Positions 18,256 through 25,667 of a stretch of 64,000 nucleotides of DNA are shown piece after piece. The notes below the pieces were generated by a model that was not told the origin of the DNA, did not search any database, and was given only the letters and a program-made list of their open reading frames with translations. A program made the position numbers and the translations under genes. Origin of the DNA: Bacteroidales bacterium (GTDB lineage: Bacteria > Bacteroidota > Bacteroidia > Bacteroidales > UBA932); the NCBI GenBank assembly GCA_017935505.1, contig JAGBHM010000023.1:62001-126000 (forward strand). The letters run 5' to 3'. How positions within the stretch are numbered: the first letter of the stretch is position 1; each line of letters opens with the position of its first letter.

Positions 18256-20619
18256 ATGAAGTTTGGTTTTAAAATAAAAGATAATAGGAAGTTAGTGAAA
18301 TGGGTATGGATTGTAATATTCTCTCCAGTACTCATAATTCTACTCTCTCTCCTGATGGTCGGCATCTTTGCAGACATCCCATCATTTGAAGAGCTCGAAG
18401 ACCCGAAGAGCAATCTTGCAACCCAGATTATAGCGGAAGATGGAACGGTTTTGAGCACATTTCATATTGAGAACAGGTCGTATGCCTCATATAATGAGCT
18501 GTCCGACGGCTTGAAGGATGCCCTCATTGCCACAGAGGATGTCCGTTTCTATAACCACAGCGGTATCGATTTCAGAAGCCTTGCCAGGGTTGTAGTGAAG
18601 TCGGTACTTATGGGCAACCGCCGCTCCGGTGGTGGTGGAAGTACAATTTCACAGCAGTTGGCAAAGAGCCTTTTCCCACGTGACACTGTAGAGTCAAAAT
18701 TCCCCGGGGCCAAATATTTTGTTCTTGTCAACAACAAGCTCAAAGAGTGGATTACAGCTGTAAAACTTGAGCGAAACTATACTAAAGAGGAGATAATGAG
18801 CATGTATTTCAATGCCGTATTCTTTGGAAGCAACTCATATGGAATAAAGGCTGCGGCCAATACTTTCTTTGGCAAACATCCTAAGGATCTGAACGTTGAG
18901 GAGAGCGCACTGCTTGTGGGAATGGTAAATATGCCCACAAGATACAACCCTGTGAGGAATCCCAACCTTTCATTGAAAAGGAGGAACCATGTGCTCAGCC
19001 AGATGAAAAAGTATGGATATCTCGAAGCTTCTCAATATGATTCGATAGTCAAACTCCCTATAACACTCTCTTATAGCAGGCAGGACCACAACTCCGGACT
19101 TGCACCTCATTTCCGTGATATGCTCAAGAGGGTGATGAGTGCAAAGAAACCGTCGGTTTCAAAGTATTCAAGAGTGGAGGATTACAGGGCTGACTCCCTT
19201 TTGTGGGAGGAGGATCCGCTCTATGGATGGCTCAACAAGAACCTCAAGCCCGACGGTACAAAATATAATCTCGACAAAGATGGCCTGAAGATATATACAC
19301 CTATCAATGCAAAGATGCAGAGATATGCGGAAGAGGCTGTTGTAGAGCATTTGGGCGGTACATTGCAGCCAACTTTCAACCGTGAGCTCAAATATAAGAG
19401 AAACAGGCCGTTCGACAATGAAGTGCCAAAGAGTGTGATTGATGCAATAATGAAGCAGGCACGCCGATGGAGCGACCGTTACCGTACCATGAAGGCACGT
19501 GGTGCAAGCGAAGAGGAGATCCTCAAGAGTTTTGATGAACCTGTAAGAATGAGAGTATTTGCTTGGAACAAGGATAATTATGTTGATACAACAATGACCC
19601 CGAACGACTCCATACGTTATTACAAATCGTTCCTCAGGGCAGGTCTGATGGCGCTGGAGCCAGGTACAGGCTATATAAGGGCATATGTAGGCAGTGGCAA
19701 CTACCGTTATTTTAAATATGACCAGGTAAGGCAGGGAAAGAGACAGGTCGGTTCCACATTCAAACCGTTCCTCTATACACTGGCTATGCAGGAGGGATTT
19801 ACTCCATGTGACAAAGTTGTGAATGTTCCGCAATCGTTTGTTATCGGAGATGACATATGGACACCAAAGAGTACCGACAAGCCGGAATGGATAGGACAGA
19901 CCGTTACCCTCAAATGGGGCCTTACAAAGAGTTCGAACAATATTTCGGCATATCTGATGAAGCAGTTCGGCCCGCAGGCACTTGTTGACATAGCGCATAC
20001 AATGGGTGTGAAATGTTGGCTGGATCCGGTCCATTCATTATGTGTTGGCTCTGCAGATGTTCCTGTATATGAAATGGTTGGAGCATTCAATACATTCCCT
20101 GGAAAAGGAGTTTACGCAGAGCCTCTTGCCGTTTTGAGAATTGAAGACAAGATGGGTAATGTCATCTCCACATTTACACCAAACAGGAAAGAGGCGATAA
20201 GTGAAAATGCTGCGTATCTTATGGTAAACCTTATGGAGGGTGTGGTAAATTCTGGAACTGCCTACAGGATAAGGGCAAGATATGTTCCGGAAGGTGCAGT
20301 TGCAGGAAAAACAGGTACAACAAATGACCAGTCCGACGGATGGTTCATAGGATATACACCAAAACTCACAACTGGAGTCTGGGTTGGAGCCGAAGACCGT
20401 CAGGTCCATTTTGCAAGTCTGGCATTGGGCGGCGGTTCAAATATGGCCCTGCCAATTTGGGGTATTTTCATGAAAAAAGTTGTGGATGACGGCACTTTGG
20501 GCATTACAAAATATGACAAATTCCAGGCACCACAGGGCTTCAAGGCCAATCTCAATTGTGACGGAAGTGATGATGACATGAATATGGCATCTGAAACGGA
20601 GTCGTTTTTTGATATGTAG
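18256..20619 (+). CDS. Class A penicillin-binding protein (PBP1A-like transglycosylase/transpeptidase)
   Basis: Polymerises and cross-links peptidoglycan. I take the ATG at 18256 (MKFGFKIKDNRKLVK), which is followed by a single membrane anchor (WIVIFSPVLIILLSLLMVGIF). The in-frame TTG at 18217 overlaps the putative -7 element and is unlikely. Length 787. Seen: GT51 domain with the catalytic Glu in ATEDVRFYNHSGIDFRS and GGSTISQQLAKSLFPR, then the transpeptidase domain with SxxK as STFK (RQVGSTFKPFLY), SxN in KSSNNISAYL and KTG in GKTGTTNDQSDGWF. ddl begins 8 bases after the stop, so the two wall genes are coupled. Confidence 0.96.
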   Translation: MKFGFKIKDNRKLVKWVWIVIFSPVLIILLSLLMVGIFADIPSFEELEDPKSNLATQIIAEDGTVLSTFHIENRSYASYNELSDGLKDALIATEDVRFYNHSGIDFRSLARVVVKSVLMGNRRSGGGGSTISQQLAKSLFPRDTVESKFPGAKYFVLVNNKLKEWITAVKLERNYTKEEIMSMYFNAVFFGSNSYGIKAAANTFFGKHPKDLNVEESALLVGMVNMPTRYNPVRNPNLSLKRRNHVLSQMKKYGYLEASQYDSIVKLPITLSYSRQDHNSGLAPHFRDMLKRVMSAKKPSVSKYSRVEDYRADSLLWEEDPLYGWLNKNLKPDGTKYNLDKDGLKIYTPINAKMQRYAEEAVVEHLGGTLQPTFNRELKYKRNRPFDNEVPKSVIDAIMKQARRWSDRYRTMKARGASEEEILKSFDEPVRMRVFAWNKDNYVDTTMTPNDSIRYYKSFLRAGLMALEPGTGYIRAYVGSGNYRYFKYDQVRQGKRQVGSTFKPFLYTLAMQEGFTPCDKVVNVPQSFVIGDDIWTPKSTDKPEWIGQTVTLKWGLTKSSNNISAYLMKQFGPQALVDIAHTMGVKCWLDPVHSLCVGSADVPVYEMVGAFNTFPGKGVYAEPLAVLRIEDKMGNVISTFTPNRKEAISENAAYLMVNLMEGVVNSGTAYRIRARYVPEGAVAGKTGTTNDQSDGWFIGYTPKLTTGVWVGAEDRQVHFASLALGGGSNMALPIWGIFMKKVVDDGTLGITKYDKFQAPQGFKANLNCDGSDDDMNMASETESFFDM

Positions 20620-20627
20620 GAGGTTGT

Positions 20628-21623
20628 ATGAAAAAAAAGATAGCACTTGTCTACGGAGGAGACTCTTCTGAGGTGGAAATCTCTGTACAGAGCGGGAAAA
20701 ATGTATCGTCATATATAAGCAGGGAACGCTATGATGTTTATGAAGTCTTCTTGCGTGGAGCCAGCTGGAAGGTGCAATTGTATGGTAAGGATGGAGGAGA
20801 GGCAATCTCTCAGGAGGAGGTTGACAAGACCGATTTCTCTTTTACATACAATGGAGTAAAGGTGAAGTTTGACTTTGCTTATATAATGATACATGGTACC
20901 CCCGGTGAAAATGGTCTGCTTCAGGGATATTTTGAGATGCTGGGTGTTCCGTTCAGTACATGCTCTTCATTTGTCTCTGCAATTACCTTCGACAAACACT
21001 CCTGCAAGCGTTTCCTCGATTTTGCAGGGGTAAAGATGGCCAAGGATGTCTTTTTGAGGGAAGGTCATGAGTATTGTGTGAACAGCATCGTGAAGGAGCT
21101 GGGGCTTCCACTCTTTGTAAAGCCTACAAATGGAGGAAGCAGTTTCGGCATTACCAAAGTGAAGAGGGAGGAGGAGCTTGACCAGGCCATTAGGAGTGCC
21201 TTCAAGGAGTGCAGTTCGATAATAATAGAGGAGTGCATAACAGGACGTGAAATGACCAATGGCATCTATCGGAAAAATGGAGAAGTGGTTACTCTTCCTG
21301 TAACTGAGATTGTTACCAACAGGGAGTTTTTTGATTATGAGGCCAAGTATCTCGGCATGAGCAATGAGATATGTCCTGCTCCAATATCTGATGAACTTAC
21401 AAAAGATATTCAGGAACTTACTGCAAAGATCTATAAATATATGGGCTGCGACGGCCTTGTGAGGATAGATTATATTGTGAAGGGGTATGACATATATTTC
21501 CTCGAAATAAACACTATTCCCGGAATGACTGCCATGAGCCTTGTGCCGGCACAAGTGAGGGCTGCAGGAATAGATATGGAAGATTTCTTCACAACCCTCA
21601 TAGAGGAGGCTGACAAAAGATAA
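20628..21623 (+). CDS. ddl: D-alanine--D-alanine ligase
   Basis: Makes the D-Ala-D-Ala end of the peptidoglycan stem. Seen: N-terminal VYGGDSSEVEISVQSG, MIHGTPGENGLLQGYFEMLGVP, the ATP-grasp region PLFVKPTNGGSSFGITKV, and C-terminal FLEINTIPGMTAMSLVP. Length 331 is typical. An AGGAGG at 20618-20623 overlaps the stop of the upstream penicillin-binding protein gene and lies 4 bases before the ATG, supporting both the start and coupling. prmC follows 12 bases downstream. Confidence 0.97.
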   Translation: MKKKIALVYGGDSSEVEISVQSGKNVSSYISRERYDVYEVFLRGASWKVQLYGKDGGEAISQEEVDKTDFSFTYNGVKVKFDFAYIMIHGTPGENGLLQGYFEMLGVPFSTCSSFVSAITFDKHSCKRFLDFAGVKMAKDVFLREGHEYCVNSIVKELGLPLFVKPTNGGSSFGITKVKREEELDQAIRSAFKECSSIIIEECITGREMTNGIYRKNGEVVTLPVTEIVTNREFFDYEAKYLGMSNEICPAPISDELTKDIQELTAKIYKYMGCDGLVRIDYIVKGYDIYFLEINTIPGMTAMSLVPAQVRAAGIDMEDFFTTLIEEADKR

Positions 21624-21635
21624 AGAGGACTTCAA

Positions 21636-22544
21636 GTGGATATAAAGGCATTTACAGAGAGTTTCTCAGCTTCGCTTTCGTCTCTTGGATGGTATGATGC
21701 CAGAGAGATACGCACTATGGCTGCCTACATTCTCAAAGAGGTTGCCGGGATAGAATCATATAAAATAATAGTATCACCAGAGCTGGAGCTCGGCCAGACT
21801 GTCTCTGTCATATTGCAGGATATCACCGCACAGATGGCAAAGGGAAGGCCGGTGCAGTATGTCCTTGGGTATGAGTATTTCTGCGGAGATAAGTTTAATG
21901 TCTCAGAGGGAGTCCTGATTCCGCGTCCCGAAACTGAAGAGATTGTAAGATATGTAATAGCTGAGGCAGAGGTAAATGCATTAGGTGGAGATATGAGAAT
22001 TCTGGATCTCTGTACGGGAAGTGGCTGTATTGCATGGAGTCTGGCCGGGGCACTTCCTGGAAGCCATGTGTGGGGGTGTGATATATCGGAGAGGGCTTTG
22101 GATATTGCAAAATCTCAGAAAATAGAGGATGAGGTTGCCGACAGAGTGAATTTCTTCAGATGCGATCTGCTTGCTGCCGACGCACTGGAGACCATTGCCA
22201 AGGTAGGGAAGTTTGATATAGTAGTAAGCAATCCTCCATATGTGTGTGAAGGAGAGAGAAGTCAGATGCGTCCTAATGTGCTGGATTTTGAACCGGAAGA
22301 GGCCCTTTTTGTTTCTGATAATGAGCCGTTGATCTTTTATGAAAGGATTGCAGAATTGTCGGGCAGAGTGATGAAAGAGGGAGGCAGTTTATATTTTGAA
22401 GTGAATGAGAGATTTGGGGCAGAAGTTGCCTCAATGTTGGGGCGAAATGGCTTTTCGGGATGTGAAGTTGTAAAGGATATGTTTGGAAAAGAGAGGATGG
22501 TGAAGGCAAAAAAAATTGAAAAAAACGGAATAACGGTAGGATAA
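21636..22544 (+). CDS. prmC: Peptide chain release factor N5-glutamine methyltransferase (PrmC/HemK)
   Basis: Methylates the GGQ glutamine of release factors RF1 and RF2. Seen: an N-terminal helical domain, then a Rossmann SAM-binding domain with LIPRPETEEIV near residues 90-100, ILDLCTGSGCIAW near 115-127 and the catalytic NPPYV motif near residue 195. The start is a GTG at 21636, 12 bases after ddl, with no better ATG upstream. Length 302 is slightly longer than usual. Last gene before the trpB leader. Confidence 0.96.
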   Translation: MDIKAFTESFSASLSSLGWYDAREIRTMAAYILKEVAGIESYKIIVSPELELGQTVSVILQDITAQMAKGRPVQYVLGYEYFCGDKFNVSEGVLIPRPETEEIVRYVIAEAEVNALGGDMRILDLCTGSGCIAWSLAGALPGSHVWGCDISERALDIAKSQKIEDEVADRVNFFRCDLLAADALETIAKVGKFDIVVSNPPYVCEGERSQMRPNVLDFEPEEALFVSDNEPLIFYERIAELSGRVMKEGGSLYFEVNERFGAEVASMLGRNGFSGCEVVKDMFGKERMVKAKKIEKNGITVG

Positions 22545-22550
22545 AATGCA

Positions 22551-22558
22551 TAAATTTG
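22551..22558 (+). promoter_or_regulatory. Possible -7 element for the trpB leader
   Basis: TAAATTTG fits TAnnTTTG perfectly but has no good -33 box at the usual distance. If used, transcription would begin around 22563-22566, within a few bases of the leader-peptide ATG at 22567, making the leader peptide nearly leaderless. Readthrough from prmC is the alternative. Confidence 0.4.
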
Positions 22559-22566
22559 CATCCGAT

Positions 22567-22617
22567 ATGAACATAAACGGATTAAATACTAAATTTTGGT
22601 GGTGGCACAGGAGATAA
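22567..22617 (+). CDS. trpL: Putative Trp leader peptide (16 residues, three consecutive Trp codons)
   Basis: Short open frame reading M-N-I-N-G-L-N-T-K-F-W-W-W-H-R-R-stop, with tandem TGG codons at 22597-22605. It precedes alternative RNA structures and a terminator directly before trpB, the arrangement of ribosome-mediated attenuation. When charged tRNA-Trp is scarce, a ribosome would stall at the TGG run, cover 22581-22593 and 22606-22612, and free the downstream antiterminator strand. Three Trp codons in 16 are very unlikely by chance. The call rests on sequence alone; translation is not shown. The ATG has no Shine-Dalgarno sequence, which is normal in this phylum. Confidence 0.85.
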   Translation: MNINGLNTKFWWWHRR

Positions 22618-22715
22618 TCTTGTGAGCATTGCTTTTAGTATTTAATTTTATGGAAAGGAAATAACTACATAACAAAATAAATAGAGGCCCAATGCTCATT
22701 GCGTTGGGCCTTTTT
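22581..22715 (+). promoter_or_regulatory. trp attenuator: stem 1:2, antiterminator 2:3 and terminator 3:4
   Basis: Pairings read directly: 22581-22593 with 22634-22646 (13 bp, ATTAAATACTAAA with TTTAGTATTTAAT) enclosing the Trp codons; inside it CACAGGA at 22606-22612 with TCTTGTG at 22618-22624 (7 bp, one G-U). Antiterminator: TGAGCATTG at 22623-22631 with CAATGCTCA at 22690-22698 (9 bp). Terminator: 22685-22695 with 22701-22711 (11 bp, one G-U, 5-base loop) followed by T711-T715. The antiterminator consumes the upstream arm and loop of the terminator, so both cannot form. The upstream hairpins trap 22623-22631. A ribosome stalled at the TGG run would melt them and favour the antiterminator. 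Confidence 0.85.
22685..22715 (+). terminator. Attenuator terminator before trpB
   Basis: Eleven-pair stem, AGGCCCAATGC at 22685-22695 with GCGTTGGGCCT at 22701-22711, loop TCATT, then five T. It ends only about 20 bases before the trpB ATG at 22735, so it acts on trpB rather than just ending the upstream operon. Confidence 0.85.
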
Positions 22716-22734
22716 GATTAAAATGGTGAATATT

Positions 22735-24072
22735 ATGAAAACAACTAAAAAAATTACTCTTCCTGAGAGTGAAATTCCAAAACAATGGTATAATATCTTG
22801 GCTGATATGCCCAATGCTCCCAAGCCATTGTTGAATCCACAGACAAGAGAGCCGCTCAAACCGGAGGAAATGGAGGACCTGTTCGCCAAAGAACTTGTTG
22901 CGCAGGAGTTTTCAAAGGAGAGGTTTATCGAGATACCGCAGGAAGTGCAGACTTTGCTGAAAATCTACAGACCGTCACCGTTAGTGAGAGCGTCCGGTCT
23001 GGAGAAGGCCTTGGATACTACGGCCAAAATATATTTCAAGAATGAGAGTGTGAGTCCTGTAGGATCGCATAAATTGAATTCTGCAATTCCGCAGGCATAT
23101 TACAATGCAAAGCAGGGGATAAAACATATAACAACAGAGACAGGTGCCGGACAGTGGGGTACAGCAATGAGCATTGCCTGTACTCACTTCGGGTTGGATC
23201 TGAATGTATTTATGGTGAGGAACAGCTATAATCTGAAACCTTACAGAAAAATGATGATGAGAACATATGGCGGCAATGTGCATGCATCTCCATCGATGCT
23301 AACTGAGTTTGGCCGCAATGCCCTTGCAAAGGATCCCGATTGTCAGGGAAGTTTGGGTATGGCTATCTCGGAGGCAGTGGAGATGGCCTTCAAAACTCCG
23401 AACTGCAGATATACATTGGGCAGTGTATTGAATCATGTTCTTTTGCATCAGACTATTATAGGACTAGAAGCGGAGAAACAACTGGAAATGGCTGGTGATT
23501 ATCCAGATAAGGTTATTGCATGTTTTGGTGGAGGATCCAATTTTGCAGGAATAACCTTTCCATTCTTGAGGCACAAACTTGAGGCTCTCAACGGTAGGGC
23601 TGTTTCGTGTGGCGCTCCATCTTCGGCTGTAAATACCAGATTTATGGCGGCAGAACCGGCATCTTGTCCAAAACTCACCAAGGGTGTGATGGAGTATGAC
23701 TTTGGAGATACCGCAGGAATGACACCACTAATACCTATGTACACTTTGGGACATGATTTCCAGCCAGACCAGATTCATGCAGCTGGTTTGCGCTACCATG
23801 GTGGTGGCCAGATTGTGAGCCAGTTGAAACAGGATGGTTTTATAGAGTCCTATCCTGTAGACCAGCATGAGGCCCTGTCGGCAGGTATCCTCTTCTCAAA
23901 GGCAGAGGGTATTATTCCGGCTCCTGAGTCTACACATGCCATTGCCCTTGCCATAAGGGAGGCCCTGAAGGCAAAAGAGGAGGGCAAAGAGGAGGTAATT
24001 CTCTTCAATCTGTCGGGTCATGGCCTTATCGAGCTACAGACCTATGATATGTTCCTCGACGGATTGCTCTGA
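22735..24072 (+). CDS. trpB: Tryptophan synthase beta chain, TrpB2-type
   Basis: PLP enzyme joining indole and serine to give tryptophan. Seen: the PLP lysine in SPVGSHKLNSA, the catalytic Glu region TETGAGQWGTA, and the phosphate-binding GGGSNFAG. The long N-terminal extension (LPESEIPKQWYNILADMPNAPKPLLNP) and the SHKLN variant mark the TrpB2 subgroup, which often stands alone. No trpA or other trp gene is adjacent. I choose the ATG at 22735; an ATG at 22723 is possible, and a TTG at 22699 lies inside the terminator hairpin and is rejected. Length 446. The leader predicts induction by Trp starvation, which supports a biosynthetic role. Confidence 0.94.
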   Translation: MKTTKKITLPESEIPKQWYNILADMPNAPKPLLNPQTREPLKPEEMEDLFAKELVAQEFSKERFIEIPQEVQTLLKIYRPSPLVRASGLEKALDTTAKIYFKNESVSPVGSHKLNSAIPQAYYNAKQGIKHITTETGAGQWGTAMSIACTHFGLDLNVFMVRNSYNLKPYRKMMMRTYGGNVHASPSMLTEFGRNALAKDPDCQGSLGMAISEAVEMAFKTPNCRYTLGSVLNHVLLHQTIIGLEAEKQLEMAGDYPDKVIACFGGGSNFAGITFPFLRHKLEALNGRAVSCGAPSSAVNTRFMAAEPASCPKLTKGVMEYDFGDTAGMTPLIPMYTLGHDFQPDQIHAAGLRYHGGGQIVSQLKQDGFIESYPVDQHEALSAGILFSKAEGIIPAPESTHAIALAIREALKAKEEGKEEVILFNLSGHGLIELQTYDMFLDGLL

Positions 24073-24089
24073 TAATTGGCAATTCAATA

Positions 24090-24833
24090 TTATAGGGTTG
24101 CATCCATGTTTACGGTTACCTCATCGGAACCCGAATTGGATGCAGCCTTTATTGTTACCTTATACCAGCTCTGTTTTTGCAAGGCAAATGATTTTGAATA
24201 GCTCTTGTCTGCAGAATCACTCTTTCTGCGGGCTGTGATTGTGAAATTGAGGGAAGAATCAGAATTGTCTACATTGAAATAGGCAATTTGCGGATCATCC
24301 TCGGAGAGTGTGGCATCTTTTGTATACTCAATTTTCCTCGACGGATTAGCCGCTGTATATACTGTTACCTTTGCGGGATTCTCGGCATTCTCTACATCAA
24401 ATATGCTCTTGAATGAGTCATCAAAGACAAAAGAAACTCTTGCATTCTCCATTGTACATGTAAAAGAGGCCTGATGCAGCTCTCCTGTCCTTACATCAAA
24501 ACTTGTTGAACCAAAGAACCTCTGGGTTCCACGCTCCATTTCTGCCTCCTCCTCTGTAATATTGTATGCCGATACGGTATATGAGCCAACCGGCAACACT
24601 ATATCCTGCTCTTTTATGGAACTGTACTCTCCATTTAGCTCCGGCACGCTCTCACCTTGCAGATTGACAGCCGATACTATATATGTGCCTGGAATCTCTT
24701 CAGTGGCACTTTTTACAATTACAGATGAATTGTGCCCGATGGAGAGCCTTACATTTCCATATTCGTATGGCATTTCACTTTTGCTGCATGATGCCATGAA
24801 TAATACAATGGCTATCAATAGAAATCTTCTCAT
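24090..24833 (-). CDS. DUF4493-like lipoprotein
   Basis: Exported lipoprotein of unknown function, 247 residues. The start at 24833 (MRRFLLIAIVLFMASC) gives a clean signal with Cys at residue 16. The upstream in-frame extension only reflects overlap with the deformylase-like gene. Seen: repeated beta-strand pattern starting YGNVRLSIGHNSSVIVKSA and LPVGSYTVSAYN, ending with KVTIKAASN, like the Bacteroidota DUF4493 family of surface or cell-envelope beta proteins. Its ATG overlaps the upstream stop by four bases, so the two lipoproteins are translationally coupled. Confidence 0.7.
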   Translation of the reverse strand: MRRFLLIAIVLFMASCSKSEMPYEYGNVRLSIGHNSSVIVKSATEEIPGTYIVSAVNLQGESVPELNGEYSSIKEQDIVLPVGSYTVSAYNITEEEAEMERGTQRFFGSTSFDVRTGELHQASFTCTMENARVSFVFDDSFKSIFDVENAENPAKVTVYTAANPSRKIEYTKDATLSEDDPQIAYFNVDNSDSSLNFTITARRKSDSADKSYSKSFALQKQSWYKVTIKAASNSGSDEVTVNMDATL

Positions 24834-25465
24834 GGCTGTGTTGTTGGTTGGATTCTGTCTGTATAAAGTATTCCCTCCAGATGGTCTGTTTCGTGCTGGA
24901 AAATTCTGGCTGTATACCCTTTTACTGTGTCTTGTACAGTTTTCAGCTCTCTTGCATCTGTATATGAGATAATTACCCATTCTGAGCGCACAACTCCACA
25001 CTTCATCTCCTGCTCACTCAATGTGCTTTTTGGCACAGAGAGACAACCCTCCCTGCCTGGTACAGTCTCTTTTGAATACTCTTTTATATATATGTTAGGA
25101 TACACTTCAAATGGAGCCCCCTCTTTGTCATAACGCTGCACTGCCACCACTCTGCGTGATATGCCAACTTGCGGTCCGGCTATTCCCACTCCATCAACGG
25201 TGCTGTCTGTTACGGTTTTCACCATTCTTTTGCATAGTGTTTCATAGGCTTTGCTCTGCAGTTCCGCATTGCTTAGTTCTGTAGTTGTGCGGCGCAGCAG
25301 AAGGCTGTCGGATTTGTCTGTGATTACAAATACCTTCATCAGAGGAGACAAAGTGTCATTTATTATTGCCAGCTCCTCTTTGGTAAAAATCTGCTCCTTA
25401 TCATTTGAATTACAGGAGATAAAAAGAACAATGGCAGCCAGGCCCAGTAACAGATATCTATACAT
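24830..25465 (-). CDS. Peptide deformylase-like lipoprotein (exported)
   Basis: Resembles peptide deformylase, the metal enzyme that removes formyl groups from new proteins. All three family motifs are visible: GVGIAGPQVG (motif 1, Gly for the usual Ala), EGCLS (motif 2, metal Cys) and QHETDHLEG (motif 3, HExxH). It carries a lipoprotein signal, MYRYLLLGLAAIVLFISC with Cys at 18, and some 60 extra residues before motif 1. A location outside the cytoplasm is odd for an enzyme acting at the ribosome; it may deformylate peptides in the periplasm or act on other substrates. Length 211. A TATTTTTG -7 element lies on the minus strand at 25482-25489. Confidence 0.85.
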   Translation of the reverse strand: MYRYLLLGLAAIVLFISCNSNDKEQIFTKEELAIINDTLSPLMKVFVITDKSDSLLLRRTTTELSNAELQSKAYETLCKRMVKTVTDSTVDGVGIAGPQVGISRRVVAVQRYDKEGAPFEVYPNIYIKEYSKETVPGREGCLSVPKSTLSEQEMKCGVVRSEWVIISYTDARELKTVQDTVKGYTARIFQHETDHLEGILYTDRIQPTTQP

Positions 25466-25481
25466 TTAGGTAATTTTTCTG

Positions 25482-25593
25482 CAAAAATACCAAATATTGG
25501 GGATTTGTTGCAATTAGTGGAGGTTATATTTTTGTATTTATCGAAGTATTATATAATGAATTGTAATATTTACTTATAAATGTCTTATATTTG
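25482..25593. promoter_or_regulatory. Divergent promoters: deformylase lipoprotein (minus) and S9 peptidase operon (plus)
   Basis: Minus strand: TATTTTTG at 25482-25489 with an ATTG about 21 bases upstream. Plus strand: TATATTTG at 25586-25593, a perfect TAnnTTTG, with TTG at 25561-25563 (spacer 22, longer than usual). The plus-strand transcript would then have a leader of about 70 bases, AT-rich, without visible structure. Confidence 0.45.
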
Positions 25594-25667
25594 CCAGCTC
25601 AAAAATAGGCAAAGGAAAAAATACTTGTTTAGATAAGATTATATTTATTAATAAATTACATCATATA

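Noticed and set aside
22699..22734. Earlier starts for trpB (TTG at 22699, ATG at 22723)
   Set aside because: The TTG lies inside the attenuator hairpin and would encode residues unlike the family. The ATG at 22723 cannot be excluded, but MKTTKKITLPE from 22735 is the usual N-terminus.
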